Below, one piece after another: positions 1 to 8,054 of a stretch of DNA of 64,000 bases; the stretch's first letter is position 1, and each line of letters opens with the position of its first letter. Below the pieces are notes generated by a model. That model was not told the origin of the DNA, did not search any database, and was given only the letters and a program-made list of their open reading frames with translations. The translations under genes were made by a program, and so were the position numbers. The DNA is from Vibrio cyclitrophicus (GTDB lineage Bacteria > Pseudomonadota > Gammaproteobacteria > Enterobacterales > Vibrionaceae): positions 2,790,001 through 2,854,000 of the forward strand of contig CP065366.1 in the NCBI GenBank assembly GCA_023206055.1, given 5' to 3'.

Positions 1-827
1 AAGCGTTTATCAACGAGAAAAGCGAGCTGTTCATCGCCAGTTAGAACTTAAACCCATCAAACAAATGGTGTTGGATATTAGACGTTATATGCCTCGGGTT
101 GGCACTAGGAAACTCTACTTTTTACTTAAGCCAAAGTTGCAAGAACAAGGTATCAAGCTAGGTCGAGATGCTCTTTTCAACTACTTACGTGATGAACGAT
201 TATTGGTAAGACCTAAACGTAGTTTTACAAAAACGACAAACAGTAAGCATTGGATGAAAAAACATCCGAACTTATTAAAGAACTACAAACCATGCAATCC
301 AGAGGGTGTGTTAGTAAGTGACATTACCTATATCCAATCAGATGAAGGTGTTCACTATCTCTCATTGGTAACTGATGCGTTTAGTCGGAAAATTATGGGC
401 TACGAGCTGAGCAACGAAATGAAGGCGACGGATGTTGTGAAAGCGCTAGATATGGCTGTTAAGGGACGTCAATATCATTGTTCGTGTATCCATCACTCTG
501 ATCGTGGTCTCCAGTACTGCTCAGGTGTTTATCAAGATAAGTTGAAAAGTAGCGGCATAATCCCCTCGATGACAGACGGTTATGACTGCTACCAAAATGC
601 ATTAGCAGAGAGAGTAAATGGAATACTGAAACAAGAGTTCTTACTTGATAAGTGTAGAAACCTCGGAGAGCTTAAACAACTAGTAAAAGAGTCTATAAGT
701 ACCTATAACAACATGAGGCCGCACCTTAGCCTTAGGATGAAAACTCCAAATGAGGTGCATGAAAAAAGCCAACAGCTGGCGCTATTGGCTTAGTAGAAAT
801 ACTGTCAACGTATTTTAGGACGAGACA
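1..827 (+). mobile_element. IS3-family insertion sequence, right part only
   Basis: The window opens inside an insertion sequence. The transposase frame is open to the first bases. Downstream of its stop, the stretch 801-827 ends in the bases CGAGACA, which fits the usual terminal CA of IS3-family elements, so I place the right end near 827. The left end, the inverted-repeat partner, the first small frame (orfA) and any target duplication lie outside the window. The first chromosomal gene to the right is upp, whose 3' end is about 56 bp away. The right end is inferred from sequence style only. Confidence 0.75.
2..793 (+). CDS. IS3-family transposase, OrfB-type integrase, 5'-truncated by the window edge
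   Basis: This is the catalytic part of an IS3-group transposase, which cuts and joins DNA at the element's ends. The frame runs open from base 2, so the ATG at 65 is internal and the real start is outside the window. An HTH_21-type region (around YMPRVGTRKLYFLLKP) is followed by an rve integrase core. The DDE residues can be placed: the first Asp in SDITYI, the second in HHSDRG, and the Glu in ALAERVNGILK. The C-terminus, with YNNMRPH and TPNEVH, is typical of the family. In most IS3 elements OrfB is made by a -1 frameshift from OrfA; OrfA is not visible. The catalytic part is intact, so the copy may be active if its left half is whole. Confidence 0.93.
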   Translation, partial: SVYQREKRAVHRQLELKPIKQMVLDIRRYMPRVGTRKLYFLLKPKLQEQGIKLGRDALFNYLRDERLLVRPKRSFTKTTNSKHWMKKHPNLLKNYKPCNPEGVLVSDITYIQSDEGVHYLSLVTDAFSRKIMGYELSNEMKATDVVKALDMAVKGRQYHCSCIHHSDRGLQYCSGVYQDKLKSSGIIPSMTDGYDCYQNALAERVNGILKQEFLLDKCRNLGELKQLVKESISTYNNMRPHLSLRMKTPNEVHEKSQQLALLA

Positions 828-883
828 TACGGTTGATTCAACGAGTTAAGGAACGGTTTAGAGTCTCTTAAGCTGATACCGAA

Positions 884-1510
884 TTACTTAGTACCGAAGA
901 TCTTATCACCAGCATCGCCAAGACCAGGAACAATGTAGCCCTTGTCGTTTAGCTTCTCATCGATTGCAGCGGTGTAAAGCTCAACGTCTGGGTGCGCTTT
1001 TTCTAGAGCAGCGATACCTTCAGGAGCAGCAACAAGCACAAGAATCTTAAAGTGCTTACAACCTTTCTCTTTCATCAGGTCGATAGTCGCGATCATAGAA
1101 CCACCTGTCGCAAGCATTGGGTCTACTACTAGAGCAATACGCTCATCGATGTTAGATGCAAGCTTGTTGAAGTATGGTACTGGCTCAAGTGTTTCTTCGT
1201 CACGGTAGATACCAACAACGCTGATACGTGCACTTGGAATGTGCTCAAGAACGCCGTCCATCATGCCTAGACCAGCACGTAGGATTGGCACTACAGTTAC
1301 TTTTTTACCTTTAATTTGGTCAACTTCTACTGGACCGTTCCAACCGTTAATCGTCACACGCTCAGTTTCAAAGTCTGATGTCGCTTCGTATGTTAGAAGG
1401 CTACCCACTTCTGTCGCTAGCTCACGAAAACGCTTAGTGCTAATCTCACCTTCACGCATCAGGCCAATTTTATGTTTTACTAGCGGGTGTTTCACTTCAA
1501 CAACTTTCAT
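884..1510 (-). CDS. upp: uracil phosphoribosyltransferase
   Basis: Upp converts uracil and PRPP to UMP in the cytoplasmic pyrimidine salvage pathway. The protein is 208 aa, the E. coli length, and follows that sequence closely throughout. The PRPP-binding loop DPMLATGGS lies at residues 130-138, and the ending GLGDAGDKIFGTK is the family's uracil-binding C-terminus. I chose the ATG at 1510 because GGAG sits 8 nt upstream; a longer frame would need a TTG at 1525 and would add five residues that the family lacks. The gene diverges from purM, and the shared intergenic region holds a PurR box. uraA, the frequent partner, is not present here; the IS element lies downstream instead. Confidence 0.97.
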   Translation of the reverse strand: MKVVEVKHPLVKHKIGLMREGEISTKRFRELATEVGSLLTYEATSDFETERVTINGWNGPVEVDQIKGKKVTVVPILRAGLGMMDGVLEHIPSARISVVGIYRDEETLEPVPYFNKLASNIDERIALVVDPMLATGGSMIATIDLMKEKGCKHFKILVLVAAPEGIAALEKAHPDVELYTAAIDEKLNDKGYIVPGLGDAGDKIFGTK

Positions 1511-1544
1511 TTCCAACTCCGGCAATATTTAAACAAACCTGTAG

Positions 1545-1573
1545 ATTATACACGAACTCTAAGGTTATTTCAG
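1545..1573 (-). promoter_or_regulatory. probable upp promoter
   Basis: On the minus strand a perfect -10 hexamer TATAAT (1545-1550) lies 17 nt downstream of CTGAAA (1568-1573), a partial -35. It is about 35 nt upstream of the upp start codon. The assignment is by consensus only. Confidence 0.55.
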
Positions 1574-1598
1574 AATCTTTATTCTAATAAAAAAAACC

Positions 1599-1638
1599 GC
1601 GCAAACGTTTGCTCTTGGTAATCAAGCCCTGTTAGAAT
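1599..1638 (+). promoter_or_regulatory. PurR operator overlapping the purM promoter
   Basis: The 12-bp perfect palindrome GCAAACGTTTGC (1601-1612) is the core of the PurR operator (consensus ACGCAAACGTTTGCGT). It overlaps a likely -35 (TTGCTC, 1609-1614), which is followed after 18 nt by a -10, TAGAAT (1633-1638). PurR with a purine corepressor would block RNA polymerase at purM, as known for enterobacterial pur genes. An effect on the divergent upp promoter is possible but less clear. Confidence 0.85.
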
Positions 1639-1679
1639 AGCGCCGTTTTCACATCCAACTTAAGTTCGAGGACTATCCC

Positions 1680-2720
1680 GTGAGTGGTAATACTTCTTCT
1701 CTAAGCTACAAAGACGCTGGTGTTGATATCGACGCAGGTAATGCACTAGTAGACCGTATCAAAGGTGCTGTTAAACGCACTCGTCGCCCTGAAGTAATGG
1801 GCGGTATTGGTGGCTTTGGCGCCCTATGTGAACTTCCAACGAAATACAAAGAGCCGGTACTTGTTTCAGGTACTGATGGTGTTGGTACTAAACTTCGCCT
1901 TGCTTTGGATCTGAAAAAACACGACACCATTGGTATCGACCTAGTGGCAATGTGTGTGAACGACTTAATCGTTCAAGGTGGTGAGCCGCTATTCTTCCTA
2001 GACTACTACGCAACAGGTAAGCTAGATGTAGATACAGCAGCAGACGTTGTTTCTGGTATTGCTGAAGGCTGTGTTCAAGCTGGCTGTGCACTAATCGGTG
2101 GTGAAACTGCTGAAATGCCAGGTATGTACGAAGGCGACGACTACGATGTAGCTGGCTTCTGTGTTGGTGTTGTAGAAAAAGCTGACATCATTGACGGCAC
2201 TAAAGTAGCAGCAGGCGACGCACTTATCGCTGTTGGCTCAAGTGGTCCACACTCAAACGGTTACTCTTTAATTCGTAAAGTTCTAGAAGTTTCTGGTGCT
2301 GATAAGAGTGAAGAACTAGAAGGTCGCACTATCGGTGAGCACCTACTAGAACCCACTAAGATTTACATCAAATCGGCACTTAAGATGATTGCTGAACATG
2401 ACATTCATGCTATCTCGCACATCACCGGTGGTGGTTTCTGGGAAAACATCCCACGCGTACTTCCTGAAGGCACTAAAGCAGTCATTGATGGCAAGAGCTG
2501 GGAATGGCCTGCTATCTTCAACTGGCTACAAGAGAAAGGTAACGTGGAGACATTTGAAATGTACCGCACTTTCAACTGTGGTGTAGGCCTAGTTGTTGCT
2601 CTACCTAAAGATCAAGCAGACGCTGCTGTTGAACTACTGAAAGCTGAAGGCGAAAACGCTTGGGTTATCGGTGAGATCGCAAACGCAGAAGCTGGCGAAG
2701 AGCAAGTTGAAATCAAATAA
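1680..2720 (+). CDS. purM: phosphoribosylformylglycinamidine cyclo-ligase (AIR synthetase)
   Basis: PurM closes the imidazole ring in de novo purine synthesis, using ATP to turn FGAM into AIR. The 346-aa protein matches the family length. Visible family signatures are GTDGVGTKLRLA near residue 64, GGETAEMPGMY in the middle, SSGPHSNGYSLIRKV, and HITGGGFWENIPRVLP toward the C-terminus. The start is a GTG at 1680, with GAGGA seven nucleotides upstream. purN follows in the same direction after 120 bp, but a strong terminator lies between the two, so they are not a simple two-gene operon. Regulation by PurR is inferred from the operator in the promoter. Confidence 0.97.
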   Translation: MSGNTSSLSYKDAGVDIDAGNALVDRIKGAVKRTRRPEVMGGIGGFGALCELPTKYKEPVLVSGTDGVGTKLRLALDLKKHDTIGIDLVAMCVNDLIVQGGEPLFFLDYYATGKLDVDTAADVVSGIAEGCVQAGCALIGGETAEMPGMYEGDDYDVAGFCVGVVEKADIIDGTKVAAGDALIAVGSSGPHSNGYSLIRKVLEVSGADKSEELEGRTIGEHLLEPTKIYIKSALKMIAEHDIHAISHITGGGFWENIPRVLPEGTKAVIDGKSWEWPAIFNWLQEKGNVETFEMYRTFNCGVGLVVALPKDQADAAVELLKAEGENAWVIGEIANAEAGEEQVEIK

Positions 2721-2748
2721 GTGATACGTTCACTTACTTAGTTAATCA

Positions 2749-2773
2749 ATGAGGACCTAATGGTCCTCATTTT
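2749..2773 (+). terminator. terminator between purM and purN
   Basis: A perfect 9-bp stem (ATGAGGACC with GGTCCTCAT, loop TAAT) is followed by a short T run. It should stop most purM transcripts before purN. Confidence 0.8.
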
Positions 2774-2840
2774 GCTATTTGGCCCGCAGAAAACCTTAGT
2801 TTATGTAGGTACATTGTAAACAGTCCAGTTAATCAATCGT

Positions 2841-3527
2841 ATGACCCACTCTATGAAAAACAATCACTCAAATAAAACCAGTCTCTCTCAGAAAAACATC
2901 GTTGTGTTAGTTTCAGGAAGCGGAAGTAACTTACAGGCAATTTTGGATGCTTGTGATAGCAATATGATTGATGCTTCAGTTAAGGCTGTCTTCTCAAACA
3001 AAGCAGAGGCTTTTGGATTAGAACGAGCGAAAACCGCAGGTGTTGACGCACATTCAGTGAATCCAAAAGACTTTGGTTCACGTGAAGAATTTGACAATGA
3101 ATTAATGGTTCAGATCGATGCTTACCAACCCGATTTAATCATACTCGCTGGCTACATGCGAATCCTGAGTTCAGAATTTGTTCGTCACTATGCAGGTAAA
3201 ATGGTCAACATCCACCCTTCCCTGTTACCCAAGTACCCAGGCCTACACACCCACCAGCGTGCCATTGATGCACAAGATAAAGAGCACGGTACCAGCGTCC
3301 ACTTTGTTACCGAAGAACTTGATGGTGGCCCGGTGATCTTACAGGCTAAGGTTCCGGTATTTGAAGATGATGATGCTGATATGTTGGCAAGCCGAGTGCT
3401 GACTCAAGAACATTGCATTTACCCTATGGTCTGTAAATGGTTCGCGGAAGAGCGTTTATCAATGGTAAAAGGACAAGCGGTGTTAGACGGTAAGACACTA
3501 GGTAAACACGGTTACGCAGAAGAGTAA
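2841..3527 (+). CDS. purN: phosphoribosylglycinamide formyltransferase (GART)
   Basis: PurN transfers a formyl group from 10-formyl-THF to GAR, the third step of purine synthesis. The core is clear: NIVVLVSGSGSNLQ binds the nucleotide, NIHPSLLPKYPG carries the catalytic Asn and His, and HGTSVHFVTEELDGGP carries the catalytic Asp. At 228 aa the reading is about 16 residues longer than E. coli PurN (212 aa); the extra N-terminus is polar (MTHSMKNNHSNKTSLSQ). The alternative ATG at 2853 still leaves about 12 extra residues. Neither start has a good Shine-Dalgarno sequence, so the N-terminus is uncertain. The gene lies downstream of purM beyond a terminator and probably has its own promoter. Confidence 0.95.
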   Translation: MTHSMKNNHSNKTSLSQKNIVVLVSGSGSNLQAILDACDSNMIDASVKAVFSNKAEAFGLERAKTAGVDAHSVNPKDFGSREEFDNELMVQIDAYQPDLIILAGYMRILSSEFVRHYAGKMVNIHPSLLPKYPGLHTHQRAIDAQDKEHGTSVHFVTEELDGGPVILQAKVPVFEDDDADMLASRVLTQEHCIYPMVCKWFAEERLSMVKGQAVLDGKTLGKHGYAEE

Positions 3528-3567
3528 TTCGTCACACGACCCTCTCGCGACAAATTGCTGAAAACAA

Positions 3568-3608
3568 AAAGGCCGCTTACTGACTTATTAGTGCAGTAAG
3601 CGGCCTTT
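3568..3608. terminator. bidirectional terminator between purN and yafJ
   Basis: AAAGGCCGCTTACTG pairs perfectly with CAGTAAGCGGCCTTT across an 11-nt loop. A-rich and T-rich flanks allow use by both converging genes. Confidence 0.85.
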
Positions 3609-3643
3609 CGTTTGTTTGGGTTCAAGCAATACGATCTACAGCA

Positions 3644-4489
3644 TTAACTTAATGGCTCTGTAGGCGCTTGGCTCGCGACCTTTTTCGGCGCATAAGCAAC
3701 ATCTTCCAACGCTTGATGATTATTGCCAATCAACTCACCAAAATGAAACAGTGCGTATTCGCCCGGCTTCATTCTAAACCACTCTTCATTGTCCGTAAGA
3801 GGTTGAGTTGCAACGACCGTCACCACATCATTCGGCGTGGTCTCTTCTTGGAAGTTAATCTCAACGTCTTCATCAATTAAGCTCGCTTTGCCAAAAGGTG
3901 CGCGTCTGGTTATCCAGTACAAATGATTAGTACAGTAAGTCATCACGTACTCACCATCACTCAACAACATGTTGAAAACACCTTTCTCGCGTAGCTTGTC
4001 ACAACATTCAGCCACGAAGCGAAACATACCTTCCATGTCTTGAGGCGGTTCAGGGAAACGCTCTTCAAGTTGTTTCAGTAGCCAACAAAAAGAGAGCTCA
4101 CTGTCTGTCTCGCCAACCGGTCTGAAACGGCCGCTAATCAGATCGTCGTAATCCGTTAACTGGCCATTATGAGCAAAGGTCCAGTATCGACCCCAAAGCT
4201 CACGGGTAAAAGGGTGTGTATTTTCTAGATTGACGCCACCACGGTTGGCTTGACGAATATGACTGACAACAGCTTGGCTTTTAATTGGGTAGTTTTGAAC
4301 TAGCTCAGCAATCTTAGATTCACAGCTCGGATTCGGATCTTTAAAGGTGCGAAAACCCTTTCCCTCATAGAAGGTAATACCCCAGCCATCGCGGTGCGGG
4401 CCAGTATTTCCTCCACGCTGCATAAGACCAGTAAAGCTAAAACAAATATCAGTTGGCACATTCGCGCTCATACCGAGCAATTCACACAT
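3644..4489 (-). CDS. yafJ: class II glutamine amidotransferase, YafJ family
   Basis: This is a predicted Ntn-type glutamine amidotransferase of unknown acceptor. After removal of Met1, Cys2 (MCELLGMSAN) would be the nucleophile, as in all GATase II enzymes. SHIRQANRGG and TFAHNGQL are the glutamine-binding and oxyanion regions, and ETDSELSFCWLL is also family-typical. It follows E. coli YafJ almost throughout but has an extra C-terminal tail of about 20 residues (281 versus 255 aa). It lies directly downstream of gmhA on the same strand with a 67-bp gap, the same yafJ-gmhA-fadE neighbourhood as in E. coli. The order is conserved, but a functional link to heptose synthesis is not shown. Confidence 0.92.
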   Translation of the reverse strand: MCELLGMSANVPTDICFSFTGLMQRGGNTGPHRDGWGITFYEGKGFRTFKDPNPSCESKIAELVQNYPIKSQAVVSHIRQANRGGVNLENTHPFTRELWGRYWTFAHNGQLTDYDDLISGRFRPVGETDSELSFCWLLKQLEERFPEPPQDMEGMFRFVAECCDKLREKGVFNMLLSDGEYVMTYCTNHLYWITRRAPFGKASLIDEDVEINFQEETTPNDVVTVVATQPLTDNEEWFRMKPGEYALFHFGELIGNNHQALEDVAYAPKKVASQAPTEPLS

Positions 4490-4556
4490 GGTTTAATCTA
4501 CTCCCTATTAAAACCAATGGAGCCACAAAGCTGGGCTCCAAATGTCTGTATAACTA

Positions 4557-5132
4557 TTATTCCATCTCTTTTTCAACAAGTTGAATCACAATGTGGATGA
4601 TCTTAATGTGAATCTCTTGGATGCGGTCTGCGTAACCAAAGTGTGGCACTCGGATTTCAATATCCGCACAGCCCGCCATTTTACCGCCATCTTTACCCGT
4701 CAATGCAATAGTCTTCATGCCTTTCGCTTGAGCCGCTTCAATCGCTTTTAGAATATTGCCTGAGTTACCTGAAGTCGACAGACCGAACAACACATCACCT
4801 TTACGGCCTACCGCTTCTACATAACGAGAGAATACGTGGTCGTAGCCAAAATCATTACTCACACAAGATAAGTGGCTAGGGTCTGAAATCGCAATGCCAG
4901 CATAGCCCGGGCGATTTTCACGGTATCGGCCAGTAAGCTCTTCAGCAAAATGCATCGCATCACAGTGTGAACCACCATTGCCACAAGAAAGCACTTTGCC
5001 TTCTTGCTTGAATGAGTCAGCAATCAGTTTTGCCGCCGCTTCAATTTGAGCGATGTTATGGTCATCACTCAAGAACTTGTTCAGAACATCAGCAGCTTCG
5101 TTTAATTCACTTTTGATTAGGTCTTGGTACAT
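4557..5132 (-). CDS. gmhA: sedoheptulose-7-phosphate isomerase
   Basis: GmhA (LpcA) makes D-glycero-D-manno-heptose 7-phosphate from sedoheptulose 7-phosphate, the first step toward ADP-heptose for the LPS inner core. The 191-aa protein is a SIS-domain sugar isomerase nearly collinear with E. coli GmhA. VLSCGNGGSHCDAMHFAEEL holds the zinc-site and substrate residues, LSTSGNSGNILKAIEAA is the SIS phosphate loop, and the C-terminal IQEIHIKIIHIVIQL helix completes the active site. gmhB, the third enzyme of the same pathway, lies at the other end of the window (62706-63257). Confidence 0.97.
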   Translation of the reverse strand: MYQDLIKSELNEAADVLNKFLSDDHNIAQIEAAAKLIADSFKQEGKVLSCGNGGSHCDAMHFAEELTGRYRENRPGYAGIAISDPSHLSCVSNDFGYDHVFSRYVEAVGRKGDVLFGLSTSGNSGNILKAIEAAQAKGMKTIALTGKDGGKMAGCADIEIRVPHFGYADRIQEIHIKIIHIVIQLVEKEME

Positions 5133-5460
5133 AAGGCTTATCTCTTATTTTTTTGACGCAACTTAAAGCGCGTGAAATGAGAACTGAGAGTTTTCCCCTC
5201 TTTATAGCTGAGTTTACCCACAAACATGAAATAGTGTCGACACTTAAGCCCAAAGATTGCCACCTTTATTAGGGTCTCACTGCCGATCCGTCCAAATATT
5301 CGCCACCAACCTCTCACAATTAGAATTTTAACTCTATTGAGATCACTTTTTATTCACCTTGGAGTTTTACAAATATTTAATATTTTGTTTACACTTAACT
5401 GGTTAGACCTCTTACCTAAAACTTAATAACAATAAGTGATCTCTGAAAAGGAAATCGATC
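5133..5460. promoter_or_regulatory. gmhA-fadE divergent intergenic region
   Basis: This 328-bp region separates two divergent genes and must carry both promoters. It is AT-rich near fadE. The only site I can name is the FadR-like box at 5397-5413. A good ribosome-binding site (AAAAGGAAA) precedes fadE. I see no small gene or RNA in it. Confidence 0.5.
5397..5413 (+). promoter_or_regulatory. FadR-like operator upstream of fadE
   Basis: AACTGGTTAGACCTCTT matches the FadR consensus AACTGGTCCGACCAGTT at 13 of 17 positions, with the left half-site intact. It is 47 bp before the fadE start codon, in the expected promoter zone. FadR represses fadE in E. coli until long-chain acyl-CoA releases it. 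That the same holds here is inferred. Confidence 0.65.
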
Positions 5461-7926
5461 ATGAACATATTGCTCTCCCTACTCGGCATGACCGCCATCT
5501 TAGGCGTCTGTCTTTACCATAGAGTTAGTCTGGTACGTGCATTAATTGTATTAACTGGCGCAATGGTAGCATTAACAGTGTTTGGCGGCGTGGCAGTCAC
5601 TGGCTGGCTTTGCTACGTGTTAGCCGTTGCGATCTTTGCTGTACCTACCATTCGTCAGACCTTAATCAGCCAAAAAGCACTCTCTTTATTTAAGAAAGTT
5701 CTACCAGCGATGTCTCAGACAGAAAAAGAAGCACTAGAAGCTGGTACGGTATGGTGGGAAGCAGAGCTGTTCAAAGGCAAACCTGAATGGAAGAAGCTTC
5801 AGAACATTGCTGACCCGAAGCTATCTGAAGCTGAGCAAGCGTTTTTAGATGGCCCAGTAAACACCGTGTGTGAAATGGTCAATGATTACCAAGTTACTCA
5901 TGAGCTTGCTGATTTGCCACCAGAAGTATGGCAATACCTGAAAGACCATAAATTCTTCGCCATGATCATCAAGAAAAAATACGGTGGCTTAGAGTTCTCA
6001 GCTTACGCTCAATCTTTGGTTCTACAAAAGCTAACTGGCGTTTCTAGTGTATTGTCATCGACGGTTGGCGTACCTAACTCATTAGGCCCAGGCGAGCTGT
6101 TACAACACTACGGAACAGAAGAACAAAGAAACCATTACCTTCCTCGGTTAGCTGAAGGTAAAGAGATCCCTTGTTTTGCCCTAACAAGCCCAGAAGCTGG
6201 CTCAGATGCAGGCTCAATCCCTGATTACGGCATTGTATGTAAAGGAGATTGGCAAGGCGAAGAAGTACTTGGAATGCGTTTAACATGGAACAAGCGTTAT
6301 ATCACTCTTGCTCCTGTCGCGACCGTCTTAGGGTTAGCATTTAAACTGCGTGATCCTGATGGTCTGCTTGGAGACAAACAAGATCTTGGTATTACTTGTG
6401 CGTTGATTCCAACGGATTTAAAAGGCGTTGAGATTGGCAACCGTCACTTTCCGCTTAACGTTCCATTCCAAAATGGCCCAACGCAAGGCGATGAGCTTTT
6501 TGTGCCTATCGACTTCATCATTGGTGGCCAGAAAATGGCAGGTCAAGGCTGGCGCATGCTGGTTGAGTGTTTGTCGGTTGGCCGTGGTATCACACTGCCT
6601 TCAAACTCGACAGGTGGTATCAAGTCGGCTGCGCTTGCAACTGGCGCTTACGCTCGTATCCGCCGTCAGTTCAAACAACCAATTGGGCGTATGGAAGGGG
6701 TTGAAGAGCCACTTGCACGCCTGGCCGGTAACGCTTATGTAATGGACGCTGCGAGTAACCTAACCGTTGCGGGCATCGACCTTGGCGAAAAGCCTTCGGT
6801 TATCTCTGCAATCGTTAAGTACCACTGTACTCACCGTGGCCAACGCAGCATCATTGATGCGATGGATATCGTCGGCGGTAAAGGCATTTGCTTAGGCCCA
6901 TCAAACTTCCTAGCTCGTGGCTACCAAGGCTCACCTATCGCGATAACGGTTGAAGGCGCAAACATACTGACTCGCTCAATGATCATCTATGGTCAAGGTG
7001 CGATTCGCTGCCACCCTTACGTACTGAACGAAATGGAAGCCGCTTATTCTGAAAGCAGCGATGCGCTTGATAAGTTTGATTCAGCGTTAGCTGGACACGT
7101 TAGCTTTACTATGAGTAACCTAGTTCGCAGCTTGTGGTTTGGTTTAACCGATGGCCGTGGTTCTGATGCGCCAACACCTTCAAATAAAACAGATAAACAG
7201 ACACAGCGTTACTACCAACAGCTAAACCGCTACAGTGCAAACCTAGCGCTACTGTCTGATATTTCAATGGCAGTTCTAGGCGGCTCACTGAAGCGTAGAG
7301 AACGTTTATCAGCAAGACTGGGTGATATCCTAAGTCAACTTTACTTAGGTTCAGCAACGTTGAAACGCTTTGAAAGTGAAGGCAGCCACGCTGAAGATCT
7401 ACCGTTAGTACATTGGGGGATGCAAGATAGCTTACGTCAGACTGAAGTGGCGATTGATGAGTTCTTAGCGAACTTCCCTAACCCTGTAATTGGTCGTCTG
7501 CTTCGTGTTGTATTAATGCCATTTGGTCGCATTCGCCGTGCACCAAACGACAAGCTAGACAGCCAAGTAGCGCATATTATTCAAACGCCGAGCGAAACAC
7601 GCTCTCGTATCGGTCGTGGTCAATATCTAGAAGCGACGGAATACAACCCAGTAGGTAAGATTGAAAAAGCGCTAGAAGTGATTCTTCAAGCTGAACCTCT
7701 GTTCGACAAAGTCTGCAAAGAGACACATCAAAAACGTGCCTTCTTACGACTTGATCTTGTCGCTCAGTTGGGACTTGAGAAAGGTATCTTAACGCAAGAT
7801 GAAGCCGACCTTCTGATCAGTGCAGAACAACACAGACTGTACACAATTAACGTTGACGACTTCTCACCAGAGGAGCTTGCAGCAAAGTCTCAGTACCCAG
7901 ACCAATCGATTGACAACGTCGCTTAA
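5461..7926 (+). CDS. fadE: acyl-CoA dehydrogenase FadE
   Basis: FadE carries out the first oxidation of fatty-acid beta-oxidation, acyl-CoA to trans-2-enoyl-CoA, passing electrons to the respiratory chain. The 821-aa protein has the long FadE architecture, not the short 380-aa one. Two N-terminal hydrophobic segments (about residues 3-25 and 33-60) are followed by the acyl-CoA dehydrogenase core, with CFALTSPEAGSDAGS for FAD and substrate binding. The conserved Glu of VEGANILTRSM, at residue 498, is the likely catalytic base. A long C-terminal FadE domain follows (DUF1974 type). The start ATG has AAAAGGAAA upstream. Expression is probably under FadR, given the box at 5397. The gene stands alone and ends in its own terminator. 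Confidence 0.96.
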   Translation: MNILLSLLGMTAILGVCLYHRVSLVRALIVLTGAMVALTVFGGVAVTGWLCYVLAVAIFAVPTIRQTLISQKALSLFKKVLPAMSQTEKEALEAGTVWWEAELFKGKPEWKKLQNIADPKLSEAEQAFLDGPVNTVCEMVNDYQVTHELADLPPEVWQYLKDHKFFAMIIKKKYGGLEFSAYAQSLVLQKLTGVSSVLSSTVGVPNSLGPGELLQHYGTEEQRNHYLPRLAEGKEIPCFALTSPEAGSDAGSIPDYGIVCKGDWQGEEVLGMRLTWNKRYITLAPVATVLGLAFKLRDPDGLLGDKQDLGITCALIPTDLKGVEIGNRHFPLNVPFQNGPTQGDELFVPIDFIIGGQKMAGQGWRMLVECLSVGRGITLPSNSTGGIKSAALATGAYARIRRQFKQPIGRMEGVEEPLARLAGNAYVMDAASNLTVAGIDLGEKPSVISAIVKYHCTHRGQRSIIDAMDIVGGKGICLGPSNFLARGYQGSPIAITVEGANILTRSMIIYGQGAIRCHPYVLNEMEAAYSESSDALDKFDSALAGHVSFTMSNLVRSLWFGLTDGRGSDAPTPSNKTDKQTQRYYQQLNRYSANLALLSDISMAVLGGSLKRRERLSARLGDILSQLYLGSATLKRFESEGSHAEDLPLVHWGMQDSLRQTEVAIDEFLANFPNPVIGRLLRVVLMPFGRIRRAPNDKLDSQVAHIIQTPSETRSRIGRGQYLEATEYNPVGKIEKALEVILQAEPLFDKVCKETHQKRAFLRLDLVAQLGLEKGILTQDEADLLISAEQHRLYTINVDDFSPEELAAKSQYPDQSIDNVA

Positions 7927-7942
7927 GGTCAAAAAAGAAACG

Positions 7943-7973
7943 AAAACGGGGCTCCTATGAGTCCCGTTTTTTT
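7943..7973 (+). terminator. fadE terminator
   Basis: ACGGGGCTC and GAGTCCCGT form a stem with a CTAT loop and one mismatch, followed by a run of seven T. Confidence 0.85.
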
Positions 7974-8054
7974 ATTTGTTCATTGTTATCACAATTTTGA
8001 AGGCTTTACCTTTATGGTCTTGTTCTCTCAAGACCACTCGAACCTATAGACGAT

